A stretch of DNA of 64,000 nt from Ruminococcus sp. (lineage in GTDB: Bacteria; Bacillota; Clostridia; Oscillospirales; Ruminococcaceae). Positions 41,852 through 51,324 of this stretch are shown piece by piece. Where the stretch lies: assembly GCA_017525915.1 (NCBI GenBank), contig JAFXSC010000001.1, positions 1-64,000 of the forward strand, in the 5' to 3' direction. The notes below the pieces were generated by a model. It had not been told where the DNA came from. It saw only the letters and a list, made by a program, of their open reading frames with translations, and did no database searches. The translations under genes were made by a program, and so were the position numbers. Positions within the stretch are counted from its first letter, which is position 1, and the number at the start of each line of letters is the position of its first letter.

Positions 41852-44800
41852 GACTTCCAATTCAGAATGATTCATGTATATTACTTCATGAAATAGGAAC
41901 CGATAAACAGTATGAATTCAGAATATTAAATACTATCGGTGAAGGCGCAAGCTGTATCGTTTATACAGCTGTATACAAAGATAATGACGGAAATGAGTTT
42001 ATTGTAAGATTGAAGGAGTTTTACCCCACTGCGCTAAATATAGAACGTAACAGTGACAATTCACTAAATGTAGATAATGCAGATTTTCAAAAACACTTAC
42101 AACATTTTTCTGAGGGATACAAAAAGCAGCTTGATTTCAGAAAAATACCAGATAATACGAACAGTATCAGCAACATTCAAGGTATCTTTGAAGGCAACAA
42201 CACAAGATATATTGCAATGAGTTGTCAGAACGGCATAAGCATTGATGAAGCTGAACTTTCACTGTATGATATTATCAGAGTGCTGAAAGCTGTAACAATG
42301 CAGATAGATAATTTTCATAAAAACGGATATCTGTATCTTGATCTGAAACCTGCAAATGTCATTTTATATCCCGAAACTCCCGAACTTGTAATGCTGTTTG
42401 ATTTTGACAGTGCAGTCAGAATTGAAGATGTATCTAAACTTAAAATCACTTTCACTAAAAAATGGGCAGCACCTGAAATATATATGCAAAAGCGAAAAGA
42501 AATAGGTGTATGCTCTGATATTTATACGATAGGCGCATTATTGATGTATATGCTTTTCAAGAGATGTCCTGACATGGAGGATAACAGAAGATCAAGCAAT
42601 TGGGATAAAGAATTCTCCGAGAGCATCATAGCAGATGAAAGTCCTGAAATAAAAAGAATGATAACAGATATTTTCAGAAAGACATTATCAGTTTATATTC
42701 CGGGACGTTTCAAAAGCTGCACTGAATTACTTGACTATATTGAGCCTTTTATCCTTTCTTTTCAGAAGGAGAAACCATATCTTAAAACCTCTCTTCCTCT
42801 TGGCAACAACTATTTCTGCGGACGTGACAGAGAACTCAACGATATACATGAACTGCTTCAAAATGAAAACTTCATTGTTCTTCACGGCATAGGCGGTATC
42901 GGTAAATCAGAACTTGCAAAGCATTTTGCGCTCAAATATTCCAACGAATATGATGCTGTTATTTTTGTACGTTATGTTGATAGTATAATTGCAACTGTAA
43001 CCAATGACCGCAGCTTTCCTGTTGTTAATCTTAGTCGTGGTGATGATGAAAGTGATGAAGATTATTTCAAAAGAAAAATAGGGATATTGCAGAAGATATG
43101 TACTCCAAGACATCTTATAATTCTTGATAATTTTGACACAGATGAATGTGCCGATCTCGACGAACTCACTTCCTTGAACTGCAAATTTCTTGTTACGTCA
43201 AGAGTTGATTTTGAAGATATTTTCCCACAGTACGAAATCGGTGTTTTTGACGAATTTGAGAACTTACAGCAATTATTCTATCATTACAGCAAGTGTGAAA
43301 ATGCTGAATATTCAGATAATATTATTATAGCTCTCGACGGTCATACAATGGCGGTAGAGCTTGTTTCAAAGCAGATCTCTGTTAATGAAATGTCTCCAAA
43401 GGATATGTATGAAAAGCTTTGCGAAAACGGTATATATGCAGATGAAAACAAGGTCAAGAACTTCAAGGACGGCTCTATAAAGAGCAAGTCTGCATATTCG
43501 CACATTGAAGTATTATTCAGCATCTTTGGACTGAGTGAGAAAGAAAAGCAGATACTAAGATACATTTCATTAATAGGCACAACTCCTATGTATGTCGAGT
43601 ATTTCAACTATATCTGTGAACCCGATGAAGATGAAATGGTCAGCTTTGAAAGGCTTGTAAAAAGCGGCTGGATACAGACTGCTTCCGACGGCGAAAATAG
43701 TATTATAACTCCGCACACTCTTATCGTTGATGTTCTTTGCAAACAATTGAAGCCTGACTGTGAACATTGCGGTAAAATGGTTTATAACGCTGCAGCTGCC
43801 GCCTATAATATTGATCTTAATGATGATGCTGATTCCCGAAAAGCTGATATATATTGGATCGATCATATGGCTCATACAATAAGCGGTTATGATGAAGAAC
43901 TTGCCTATTTCTACGAACAGATGATATATCCTGTTTACATGGGAGAGAATATGTATTCAAAGGCTTTATGGGCAGTTGACCGTGAACTTGAAATATTACA
44001 AGAGATAGGTACTAATGAAGAACGTCTATATAATGCAGTAATGTTCGGCAGAGCAATATCCAAGCTACTTCATAACGATACAGAGTTTGCCAGATTTGAT
44101 AATATGCTTCGTGAATTAGACATTGACAGCAAAAGTCAGATTATTCTTTTTGAAGAGAAAATGAAAGACTATATCAATGAGCATAATTATAAAGGTGCTT
44201 TTAATGCTGCGGAACAGATATTAGAAATTGCCAAAGCCGAGAATAATGACCTTTTACTTGCATCTGCTTATGCTGATATGTATTTCATTGACTCAACAAT
44301 GAATGAAGGAAAGGACGGCAAAAAATACTCCGAACAATGCACAGCACACATTGAAAAATACATTTCTCAGCATTCTTCTGTTCTGAAAGGTAGTACAGAT
44401 GAAGCTGCCGATTTGCTCGCTGATATAGCCTTTATTTACTTTGAGATCGAGGATTATTCAAAGGCTCTTGAATACTACCTGCAATATGAAGCTGTCTTAA
44501 CTGAATTGCAGAACGAGGCGAAAAAAATGTCAGCAGACAGCCGTATCGCTGATTGTTACAGTCATTTAAACAATTTTGAGAAGTCCGCTGAGTATTATGA
44601 TAAAGCTCTTGAATATGCAATTCATAGTTATGGCGACGAACACTCTGTAACAGCCGATATATCAGCTGAATATTCAAACGCTATTATCTTGGAGTTTAAC
44701 AGAACGAATAATAAAGAGCTTCTTTATAAGCCTGAAGAAATGCTTCAAAAAGCAATAGATATTTTACGCAGTGAAGAATTGTGCGATGATTTCAGAATCA

Positions 44801-45084
44801 ATGACCTGATGCTCATATATTCAACCGTTCTTTCTCAGCTTGATATGTTTGAAGAAAGCTTTAGTTATTCGCAGAAAGCTCTCGAATTCTTCAAGAACTT
44901 TTACGGAGAACTTGATCCCCGAATGGCTCGTATTTACCTTGCTATAGGCGATAACTATCAACGTGCTAAAAACAGAGAAGACGCAGAAAATTATTATAGA
45001 CTTGCTATAAGTTCATACAAAGAAACCGATCTTGATACGACTGATCTTAAAGATGCTGTAGAAACAGCGCTGAACAAAATATAG
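41848..45084 (+). CDS. Protein kinase-NB-ARC (STAND)-TPR protein
   Basis: A 1078-residue, three-part signalling protein. Residues about 15-290 are a Ser/Thr-type kinase: Gly loop TIGEGASCIVYTA, catalytic LYLDLKPANVIL (Asp, Lys, Asn kept; HRD His-Arg replaced), DFD in place of DFG, and WAAPEIY. About 325-560 is a STAND/NB-ARC NTPase: FCGRDRELNDI, P-loop HGIGGIGKSELAKHF, Walker B HLIILDNFD, then FLVTSRVD. From about 700 on TPR-like helices repeat (DYSKALEYYLQYEAV, KSAEYYDKALEYA, EDAENYYRLAISSY). The plan recalls NLR-type immune sensors: TPR senses, NB-ARC oligomerises, kinase acts. Coupled to the small gene upstream. Confidence 0.88.
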   Translation: MRLPIQNDSCILLHEIGTDKQYEFRILNTIGEGASCIVYTAVYKDNDGNEFIVRLKEFYPTALNIERNSDNSLNVDNADFQKHLQHFSEGYKKQLDFRKIPDNTNSISNIQGIFEGNNTRYIAMSCQNGISIDEAELSLYDIIRVLKAVTMQIDNFHKNGYLYLDLKPANVILYPETPELVMLFDFDSAVRIEDVSKLKITFTKKWAAPEIYMQKRKEIGVCSDIYTIGALLMYMLFKRCPDMEDNRRSSNWDKEFSESIIADESPEIKRMITDIFRKTLSVYIPGRFKSCTELLDYIEPFILSFQKEKPYLKTSLPLGNNYFCGRDRELNDIHELLQNENFIVLHGIGGIGKSELAKHFALKYSNEYDAVIFVRYVDSIIATVTNDRSFPVVNLSRGDDESDEDYFKRKIGILQKICTPRHLIILDNFDTDECADLDELTSLNCKFLVTSRVDFEDIFPQYEIGVFDEFENLQQLFYHYSKCENAEYSDNIIIALDGHTMAVELVSKQISVNEMSPKDMYEKLCENGIYADENKVKNFKDGSIKSKSAYSHIEVLFSIFGLSEKEKQILRYISLIGTTPMYVEYFNYICEPDEDEMVSFERLVKSGWIQTASDGENSIITPHTLIVDVLCKQLKPDCEHCGKMVYNAAAAAYNIDLNDDADSRKADIYWIDHMAHTISGYDEELAYFYEQMIYPVYMGENMYSKALWAVDRELEILQEIGTNEERLYNAVMFGRAISKLLHNDTEFARFDNMLRELDIDSKSQIILFEEKMKDYINEHNYKGAFNAAEQILEIAKAENNDLLLASAYADMYFIDSTMNEGKDGKKYSEQCTAHIEKYISQHSSVLKGSTDEAADLLADIAFIYFEIEDYSKALEYYLQYEAVLTELQNEAKKMSADSRIADCYSHLNNFEKSAEYYDKALEYAIHSYGDEHSVTADISAEYSNAIILEFNRTNNKELLYKPEEMLQKAIDILRSEELCDDFRINDLMLIYSTVLSQLDMFEESFSYSQKALEFFKNFYGELDPRMARIYLAIGDNYQRAKNREDAENYYRLAISSYKETDLDTTDLKDAVETALNKI

Positions 45085-45089
45085 AAATG

Positions 45090-45130
45090 GCACATCACCT
45101 ATATCACTATGATACAGGCGATGTGCTTTT
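45090..45130 (+). terminator. Terminator after the kinase-NB-ARC gene
   Basis: Stem GCACATCACC / GGCGATGTGC with one mismatch, then TTTTTAC. Its left arm (45089-45110) is also a copy of the repeat family, on the minus strand. Confidence 0.7.
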
Positions 45131-45137
45131 TACGTTA

Positions 45138-45797
45138 TCAGCTCTTAATGTTTTTTATGTGGAATTCATACCTTGCACTTCCATCGCTTCTGATAAATCT
45201 GACTTTATCCAATGATACTGTAAAATCTCTTCCGACCAATTTACCAATATCCGTTACTGAGTTTACACAGAACATTTTTCTTGCAGTATTGTACATTAGT
45301 GTACCTTCATAAGTTCCATTAGTATCATTGAAACAGTAATCAAATTTAAGATATACCAATGATAAGGAATCATCGAGCCTGCATTCAACAAGCCTGCCAA
45401 CAAATTCGGATTTTCCGCTTTCACATATCTTGTTAAGTAAATGTGGACTTACTCTTGAATAATCGAGATACTCCTCATTCAAACCAACAAGCGTATTCAA
45501 TTCATTACATGAATTATCGCTATAGTATTCTTTTTCCTTGATATAGCTGATCATCATTTCATTCTTGTGATCGTCCTGATTTGTCAATTCCTTTATGTTA
45601 GATACGCCCTTCTCATTGATACAGTTTTTGAAAATGCGATTGAGATGAAGATTATCACACCTGAGAGTTATGAACTCATCGAAGCCAAGATAATATACAA
45701 GCTCCGTGAATTCATCATATGGATTTACCTCAACAAGCTCTGCATCATCAGAGAATACCTCTACATTCAGAATAGATGTGTAATTGTTAGTTGCCAT
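45138..45797 (-). CDS. Unrecognised 219-residue protein
   Basis: Starts MATNNYTSILNVEVFSDDAE; soluble, mixed alpha-beta, end YEFHIKNIKS. Residues about 150-215 are mostly strands (LVYLKFDYCF, YEGTLMYNT, VSLDKVRFI). AAAGGAG is 10 bases before the ATG. Convergent with the kinase gene and last protein gene of the island. Confidence 0.65.
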   Translation of the reverse strand: MATNNYTSILNVEVFSDDAELVEVNPYDEFTELVYYLGFDEFITLRCDNLHLNRIFKNCINEKGVSNIKELTNQDDHKNEMMISYIKEKEYYSDNSCNELNTLVGLNEEYLDYSRVSPHLLNKICESGKSEFVGRLVECRLDDSLSLVYLKFDYCFNDTNGTYEGTLMYNTARKMFCVNSVTDIGKLVGRDFTVSLDKVRFIRSDGSARYEFHIKNIKS

Positions 45798-46342
45798 AGT
45801 TATCAAACTCCTTTAGTTTTATTTGTAGTTCATCTGACTACGATATCATTATATCATGCGATAATGTTTATTTGTAAAAATGACTTTTAGTTTCCTTCGT
45901 CCAGAAGAAAACATTATAAAGGTGGCGTGAGTGGTATGTTTTAGAGAAAACTTTTTTCAATTTTCAAAATGGTTACTGCTGTAATTCTTTAAAAGTATAT
46001 AACAAAAAACTCTATCGGCAATTCTATGTCGATAGAGGCTATTTTAAATCCATAAATCTTTCTGAATTAATGTCTGTTTACCATTACGCTTATTCAAAGT
46101 TATTTTCCCTTAGAAGTGTTCACGTTCTAAGGATAGGTGCTGAAAATTAGCAATTCCCTAAATGCCCCGAAAAGTCTACTATAAAAGGATTTCAAAAAGT
46201 TCATCACCTTTATCACAACTCAAAACAAAAAATCTTTTCATAAAATCATGCCACTCACGCCACCGCATAGAATTTCCGTCGTCAACGTCGTCGTCAAGAA
46301 GAATCCTTGCACACAAGTCGATATTTCGCAGAGAAAAAGAAA

Positions 46343-46389
46343 GAAGCATATCACAAATGCACCTAAATTTGGTGACTGTGATATGCTTC
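46343..46389 (-). terminator. Long hairpin with T-run
   Basis: 13-bp stem GAAGCATATCACA / TGTGATATGCTTC around a second small stem CACC...GGTG; on the minus strand TTTCTTTTT follows. There is no gene just upstream on that strand, so it may end a small RNA. Confidence 0.55.
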
Positions 46390-46631
46390 ATTAATTCTTA
46401 TTCAAGTTTGTTAACCGAGGTAAACAAGAGATTTCGTCTATATATCGAAAGTTAAGCTGATTCTTTAACTTGAGTTACTCCTAAACATAAGGAACCTTCG
46501 GGTTCTGCCCCCAAAAACTCCCTGACGACAGCAAAAAAATCTTGGCATTCTGTTCTTTTCACGGAAAATAGCCAAATATCCAAGTTGAACCTGACGACTT
46601 GCCGTCGACGTACAGCAACAGAACTATAGTT

Positions 46632-46651
46632 GCCGACGGATTCGCCGACGA
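46632..46651. other. Paired GCCGACGR motif inside right end
   Basis: GCCGACGG at 46632-46639 and GCCGACGA at 46644-46651, 102-121 bases inside the right att; counterpart of 10915-10945. Confidence 0.4.
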
Positions 46652-46724
46652 ACAACCGCCAATGCGAACCTAAAGATTTCCGTGTGACCAAATGTGTGAT
46701 TTTTGTCGATATATAAATAAATAA

Positions 46725-46750
46725 CCCCAATGCTCTAGCAAGCATTGGGG
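46725..46750 (-). terminator. tRNA-fMet terminator supplied by the island
   Basis: Stem CCCCAATGCT / AGCATTGGGG followed on the minus strand by TTATTTATTTATAT, 8 bases past the tRNA 3' end. Confidence 0.8.
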
Positions 46751-46752
46751 TG

Positions 46753-46834
<82 letters not shown>

Positions 46835-46857
46835 TCAATTATCCATGTGACTATATT

Positions 46858-46886
46858 ATTATATCACGTGCCTGGTACAATGTCAA
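46858..46886 (-). promoter_or_regulatory. tRNA-fMet promoter
   Basis: TTGACA, 17 bases, TATAAT on the minus strand, 24 bases before the tRNA; the consensus match expected of a strong stable-RNA promoter. Confidence 0.88.
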
Positions 46887-47153
46887 CACTTTATATATAT
46901 TTTTTTATTTTAACTTTATATCCAGTTCGTTTTTCGTCCACACACTTCCGCTTACACTTGCATTGAAACATTCTTAAAAGTAATATCCTGACTTTCCCTT
47001 ATAACATTATCATTATTACACAATTGCACTGAGCAATGACTGAAAAAGGTGGTCATTCAAGCATTGACTGAATCTGTGTGGCAGACGATAATGGCGACAG
47101 ATACTACTTTTAAGATTACGCGTTACTCTGGTAATTCACTAAACGATAAACCC

Positions 47154-47192
47154 AAAGAGCTATCCGATTCTAACTTAAATCAGATAGCTCTT
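47154..47192. terminator. Hairpin between tRNA and guaA
   Basis: Stem AAGAGCTATC / GATAGCTCTT with an 18-base loop, then ATCTTTTC. The interval 46887-47314 shows no gene otherwise. Confidence 0.55.
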
Positions 47193-47314
47193 ATCTTTTC
47201 AGACAAATAATTTTTACTGTTGCCGATAGTCGAGAATTGTTGCCAAATCGTTGCCATTCAGCGTATCTATGTAACGAAAAGCACAGTATTACGCTGTTTG
47301 CAAACGATTCTGTA

Positions 47315-48865
47315 TCATTCCCACTCCACAGTTCCCGGAGGCTTTGAGGTTATATCATACACAACTCGGTTAACGTGCTCGACCTCATTGCAGAGACGGT
47401 TTGACACTCTTGCCAGAACGTCATACGGTATCCTTGCCCAGTCTGCGGTCATAAAGTCATCGGTCGTAACTGCGCGTATAGCGATGAGGTGGTCATATGT
47501 ACGGTGATCGCCCATAACACCAACTGTACGAACATCCGGGAGTACAGCAAAGAACTGCTTCAGCTCGTTCTCGATACCGCTCTTTCTTATCTCATCACGG
47601 AAAACTGCGTCCGCTTCCTGCAATATCTTTATCTTCTCCTCAGTTATCTCGCCGATGATGCGGACACCAAGTCCCGGTCCCGGGAAAGGCTGTCTCCAGA
47701 CGAGTTCATGCGGTATGCCAAGCTTTTCGCCCACAGCTCTGACTTCGTCCTTAAAAAGATCTCCGAGAGGCTCTATCACACCTTCAAACTGTATATCTGA
47801 CGGCATTTCGACCATGTTGTGGTGGGTCTTTATAACAGCAGTGCTTCCCTGCCCTGCCTTATTTCCCTTTCCGGACTCAATGCGGTCCGGATAGATAGTA
47901 CCCTGTGCGAAGAAGCCGTCAGCTCCCTGCTCGCGTATCTTGTTCCAGAAAACGTTATAGAACTCAGTACCTATTATCTTACGCTTCTTTTCGGGGTCTG
48001 TAACGCCCTTCAGCGCCGCGAGGAACTTGTCCTTGCAGTTCACGCGGACGAAATTCATATCAAACAGCTTTGTGAAGGTCTCCTCAACAAAATCTCCCTC
48101 GTCCTTACGCATAAGTCCCTGATCGACGAACACACAGGTGAGCTGTCTGCCGACTGCACGGCTGAGAAGTCCTGCTGCAACAGATGAATCAACACCGCCG
48201 GAAAGTCCGAGTATGACCTTCTTGTCGCCGATGCGCTCACGGAGCTTTGCAACAGTGGTCTCGATGAAGTCGTCCATTACCCAGTCACCGGTGAATCCGC
48301 ACACATCATAGAGGAAATTATGGAGTATAAGCTTTCCGAACTGGCTGTGAGTTACCTCCGGGTGGAACTGCACTGCGTAGAGCTTTCTTTCAGGACATTC
48401 AAACGCCGCGCAGGGACAGTCCTCCGAGATCGCCTTTACGTCAAAGCCCTCCGGAAGTCCGCTTACGAAGTCGGTATGGCTCATCCAGACGATATTCTTC
48501 TCCGGAACACCTTTGAAGAGTTTTCCGCCGGTCTGTGTTATCTCGATCTTGCCGTATTCGCTCTTTGTACAGCTCTCGACCGTGCCGCCGAGGGTATAAG
48601 CCATGAGCTGACAGCCATAGCATATTCCGAGGGTAGGTATGCCGAGATCGAAATACTCCTTGGCAATATGCGGCGAAGTCTCGTCGTACACGCTGTTAGG
48701 TCCGCCTGTGAAGATGATACCCATAGGGTCGAGTGCCTTGATCTCCTCGAGAGGGGTGTCAAATCTCTTGATCTCGCAGTAAACGCCGCATTCACGCACT
48801 CTGCGGGCGATGAGCTGGTTATACTGTCCGCCGAAATCAAGAACGATACAGAGCTGATTTGCCAT
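47315..48865 (-). CDS. guaA: GMP synthase (glutamine-hydrolysing)
   Basis: A 516-residue enzyme converting XMP, ATP and glutamine to GMP. The class I amidotransferase part (about 1-195) has [18 protein letters not shown], nucleophile Cys in [15 protein letters not shown] and QFHPEVTHS. The PP-loop ATP-pyrophosphatase is [18 protein letters not shown] (about 222-239), followed by the GMP-synthase dimer domain ([16 protein letters not shown]; end [18 protein letters not shown]). Full family length. Start 48865 (MANQ) has AGGAGG ahead. It marks the start of normal chromosome. Confidence 0.97.
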   Translation of the reverse strand: MANQLCIVLDFGGQYNQLIARRVRECGVYCEIKRFDTPLEEIKALDPMGIIFTGGPNSVYDETSPHIAKEYFDLGIPTLGICYGCQLMAYTLGGTVESCTKSEYGKIEITQTGGKLFKGVPEKNIVWMSHTDFVSGLPEGFDVKAISEDCPCAAFECPERKLYAVQFHPEVTHSQFGKLILHNFLYDVCGFTGDWVMDDFIETTVAKLRERIGDKKVILGLSGGVDSSVAAGLLSRAVGRQLTCVFVDQGLMRKDEGDFVEETFTKLFDMNFVRVNCKDKFLAALKGVTDPEKKRKIIGTEFYNVFWNKIREQGADGFFAQGTIYPDRIESGKGNKAGQGSTAVIKTHHNMVEMPSDIQFEGVIEPLGDLFKDEVRAVGEKLGIPHELVWRQPFPGPGLGVRIIGEITEEKIKILQEADAVFRDEIRKSGIENELKQFFAVLPDVRTVGVMGDHRTYDHLIAIRAVTTDDFMTADWARIPYDVLARVSNRLCNEVEHVNRVVYDITSKPPGTVEWE

Positions 48866-48914
48866 ATTAGCCTCCTGTTCACGGCAGTGCCGCCGCATTT
48901 AATATTACTATTCT

Positions 48915-48943
48915 ATTATGCCACTTTTCGGCAGCATTGTCAA
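48915..48943 (-). promoter_or_regulatory. guaA promoter
   Basis: TTGACA, 17 bases, CATAAT on the minus strand. No purine riboswitch-like fold was evident in the short leader. Confidence 0.8.
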
Positions 48944-48947
48944 GTAG

Positions 48948-48976
48948 AAAAGGCAAGCCTTTACAGCCTGCCTTTT
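48948..48976 (-). terminator. Terminator after the lipoprotein genes
   Basis: Stem AAAAGGCAAGC / GCCTGCCTTTT with one mismatch. Its T-run overlaps the region just before the guaA -35 box. Confidence 0.7.
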
Positions 48977-48980
48977 GTTA

Positions 48981-49595
48981 TTACTTAACGCGGGTATATG
49001 TTTCAGTTCCCTCTTTATCAGTAACTTTGAGTGTATCACCGTCTATCTCTACCTTTGAAGGCTCATCGCCCTCATCGTCAAGGCTGGTCGTGAGAGTTCC
49101 TTCTTCTTCATTGTACTCATAGGTGCCTTCAGCGGAGTATACAGTTACAGTCCTGTCAGCGCTTTCAAATCTGAACAGGTAATTTCCTGCTTCGCTGTCA
49201 AACGTATCGCTCCTGTATTCGCCGTACACCGTGCTCGTATCAGCATCGCCAGTGCGTTCAAATATTAACGCGCCGGCGTTGATGTTGATTGTCTTACCGT
49301 CGTAGGTATACTCCATTTTTGTCCCAGCCCAGTTGATACTGTCGTCCTTGACCTGTATAACGTCAGAATAATCGCCTTCAACCGTCAAAGTCATCTTGTT
49401 GTCAGACCTGAACTCGACAACGGCACTCAGCGCTGTTCCCTCATCGTCTTCCATTATCCCTTTAAGGGTATCCTCGTTCGCGCTCCACTTTCCAACGATA
49501 CCCTCGGACTTGTCGTCGTCCTTGCTGCTTCCGCAGGAAACGAATGTGCATGACAGCATCATTGCTGCCGCGAGAATTGATATTGCTTTTTTCAT
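48981..49595 (-). CDS. Lipoprotein paralog 1
   Basis: A 204-residue predicted lipoprotein: signal MKKAISILAAAMMLSCTF with lipobox FVSC, then Gly/Ser/Lys/Asp linker and IVGKW. The body resembles a lipocalin-like beta sheet (YTYDGKTINI, YEYNEEEGTLTTSLD). Start 49595 has AAGGAGG ahead. Third of three tandem paralogs on the minus strand; the first 35 codons are nearly identical in DNA to paralog 2. Confidence 0.85.
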   Translation of the reverse strand: MKKAISILAAAMMLSCTFVSCGSSKDDDKSEGIVGKWSANEDTLKGIMEDDEGTALSAVVEFRSDNKMTLTVEGDYSDVIQVKDDSINWAGTKMEYTYDGKTININAGALIFERTGDADTSTVYGEYRSDTFDSEAGNYLFRFESADRTVTVYSAEGTYEYNEEEGTLTTSLDDEGDEPSKVEIDGDTLKVTDKEGTETYTRVK

Positions 49596-49632
49596 ATGTT
49601 TTTCCTCCTTAATATATGAACAGCGTTTGCTG

Positions 49633-50250
49633 TTACTTAACACGAGTGAATACAGAGTCTCCGTCGTCGTCAGTTATAGTGAGCTTATTGCCTTCGATCT
49701 TTACCTTTGCAGGTGCGTCGCCGTCATCAAGGCTGGAAGTGAGAGTGCCTTCCTTCTCGTCATACTCATAAGTACCGCTCTGAGAATAATTTGCAGTGGT
49801 CTTGTCAGCACTCACAAAATTAAACTTATAATCTGCACCGCCAGTGTTAAAAGCGTCGCTCGTATACTCGCCATATACCGTGCTTTCATCAGCATCACCG
49901 GTACGGACGAACGATGCCAGACCACTGATATCAATGGTCTTTCCGTCGTAGGTATAGGGTATCTCGTTTCCGCTCCATGTGATAGTACTGTCCTTCAGCT
50001 GGATAACGCTTGAAAAATCGTACTCTGCTGTCATTATCATTTTATTGTCCGCTGTGAATTCAACTATGGTAGAATTGATGACCCAGCCTTCATCTTCGCT
50101 GCCGTCAAACATATCCTTCATGGTTTCCTCTGTCGGCTCCCACTTGCCTACTATGCCCTCGGACTTGTCGTCGTCCTTGCTGCTTCCGCAGGAAACGAAT
50201 GTGCAGGACAGCATCATAGCTGCCGCAAAGATCGCGATCGTCTTTTTCAT
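49633..50250 (-). CDS. Lipoprotein paralog 2
   Basis: A 205-residue lipoprotein with signal MKKTIAIFAAAMMLSCTF, lipobox FVSC and IVGKW motif. Body shared with its neighbours (YTYDGKTIDI, STVYGEYTSDAF). GGAGG before the ATG. Role unknown; surface exposed. Confidence 0.85.
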   Translation of the reverse strand: MKKTIAIFAAAMMLSCTFVSCGSSKDDDKSEGIVGKWEPTEETMKDMFDGSEDEGWVINSTIVEFTADNKMIMTAEYDFSSVIQLKDSTITWSGNEIPYTYDGKTIDISGLASFVRTGDADESTVYGEYTSDAFNTGGADYKFNFVSADKTTANYSQSGTYEYDEKEGTLTSSLDDGDAPAKVKIEGNKLTITDDDGDSVFTRVK

Positions 50251-50276
50251 AAAAAAACCTCCGTTGTTATTCTGTC

Positions 50277-50903
50277 TTATTGTGAAGCGCGGTTAAGAAT
50301 GCTTACCGCTCCGTCTTTGTCGGTGATTTTAAGGGTGTCGCCGTCAAGCTCTACCGTTGACTCATCAGAATCACTGCCCTGTTTCAGCACCTTTTCTTGT
50401 GGGTCGTAGGTGTACTCTATCTCGGTCTCTTCGACTGCGTAGGATACGCCTTCCGCCGGAAATCCGATGCGCGCGGCGTTGTTTTCTCCGAAGAAATTTT
50501 TGAGGAAGTCCCCGGTGTATTCGCCGAACGGTGAGTCCGGGTCGGGGTCTCCGATACGGAAAAAATCAAGCTTGCCGACACTGAGCGTCTTTCCGTCGTA
50601 GGTATACTCAGTCTCCTGACCGCCGACTTTGCACTTGCCGCCCTGCAAGCTGATATAGTTGGTAAAGTTGTATTCAAGGGTCATGACGTATTTTCCGTCA
50701 TCACGGAACTCCATGCTGATGCTGTTGAAATACGATATCTCCTCCGGGGAAAGTCCCATGAGAGTATAGCTTCCCCTGTCAACTACCCATTTTCCGATTA
50801 TCGAATCACTGCTGCTGTCACTGCTTTTGCTTCCGCATGAGACAAACGCGCACGGAACAGCGACCAGTGCCGCGAGTATAGCTGCCGTTATTTTCATTTT
50901 CAT
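50277..50903 (-). CDS. Lipoprotein paralog 3
   Basis: A 208-residue lipoprotein, the most diverged of the three: signal MKMKITAAILAALVAVPCAF, lipobox FVSC, then SIIGKW and YTYDGKTLSVG. AGGAGG before ATG; probably first in transcription order. The gap 50904-51230 has no gene. Confidence 0.83.
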   Translation of the reverse strand: MKMKITAAILAALVAVPCAFVSCGSKSSDSSSDSIIGKWVVDRGSYTLMGLSPEEISYFNSISMEFRDDGKYVMTLEYNFTNYISLQGGKCKVGGQETEYTYDGKTLSVGKLDFFRIGDPDPDSPFGEYTGDFLKNFFGENNAARIGFPAEGVSYAVEETEIEYTYDPQEKVLKQGSDSDESTVELDGDTLKITDKDGAVSILNRASQ

Positions 50904-51230
50904 AACAGTCCTCCTGATGATAAGGAACAGAACTGTTCCAGTTTAAATCTAAAGCGTAGCATTATGGTATGATTGCCCGATCGCAGGGAGCAGATCTCTG
51001 AACTGCATATCTGCAAGGGCTTTTGCATTAATTATATCACAAAACCGCTGAAAATCAAGGAATACGGCGCATTTCGCCTATTTGCACAATTATTCCCGAC
51101 ACACAGCACGTTTTTTGGGAATGCGCTTCCGGTGTATTTCCCGGTCTATTGCCAAAAATCACTAAAAATTCCGCTTTCCGTACAAAAATGCTGATAAAAT
51201 CGCAGAAATTCACAAACAGCCCGAAAATCC

Positions 51231-51259
51231 TTGCATTACAGCCGTGATTATGCTATAAT
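51231..51259 (+). promoter_or_regulatory. Promoter of the permease gene
   Basis: TTGCAT, 17 bases, TATAAT, 65 bases before the start codon. Confidence 0.8.
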
Positions 51260-51324
51260 GGATAGCGGTTTTGCGTTTTCTTATATTATAGTATAAGCGC
51301 TACTATTTCAGTGGAGGTATTATT

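Larger units (their letters stand above)
45798..46724. other. Gene-free right end of the island
   Basis: No credible gene in about 900 bases. It contains repeat-family copies at 45921-45944, 46194-46219 and 46242-46266; GGTGGCGTGAGTGGTATG at 45921 and its near-exact complement at 46246 are an inverted pair 300 bases apart. It also holds a long hairpin at 46343 and GCCGACGR motifs at 46632. A replication origin or recombination region is plausible. Confidence 0.5.

Noticed and set aside
46179-46391. 70-codon frame MKHITVTKFRCICDML on the minus strand
   Set aside because: Overlaps repeat-family copies and a terminator hairpin, no ribosome site; treated as non-coding.
48320-48988. Long open frame on the plus strand opposite guaA
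   Set aside because: It is a shadow of the guaA codons; no ribosome site, and guaA is certain.
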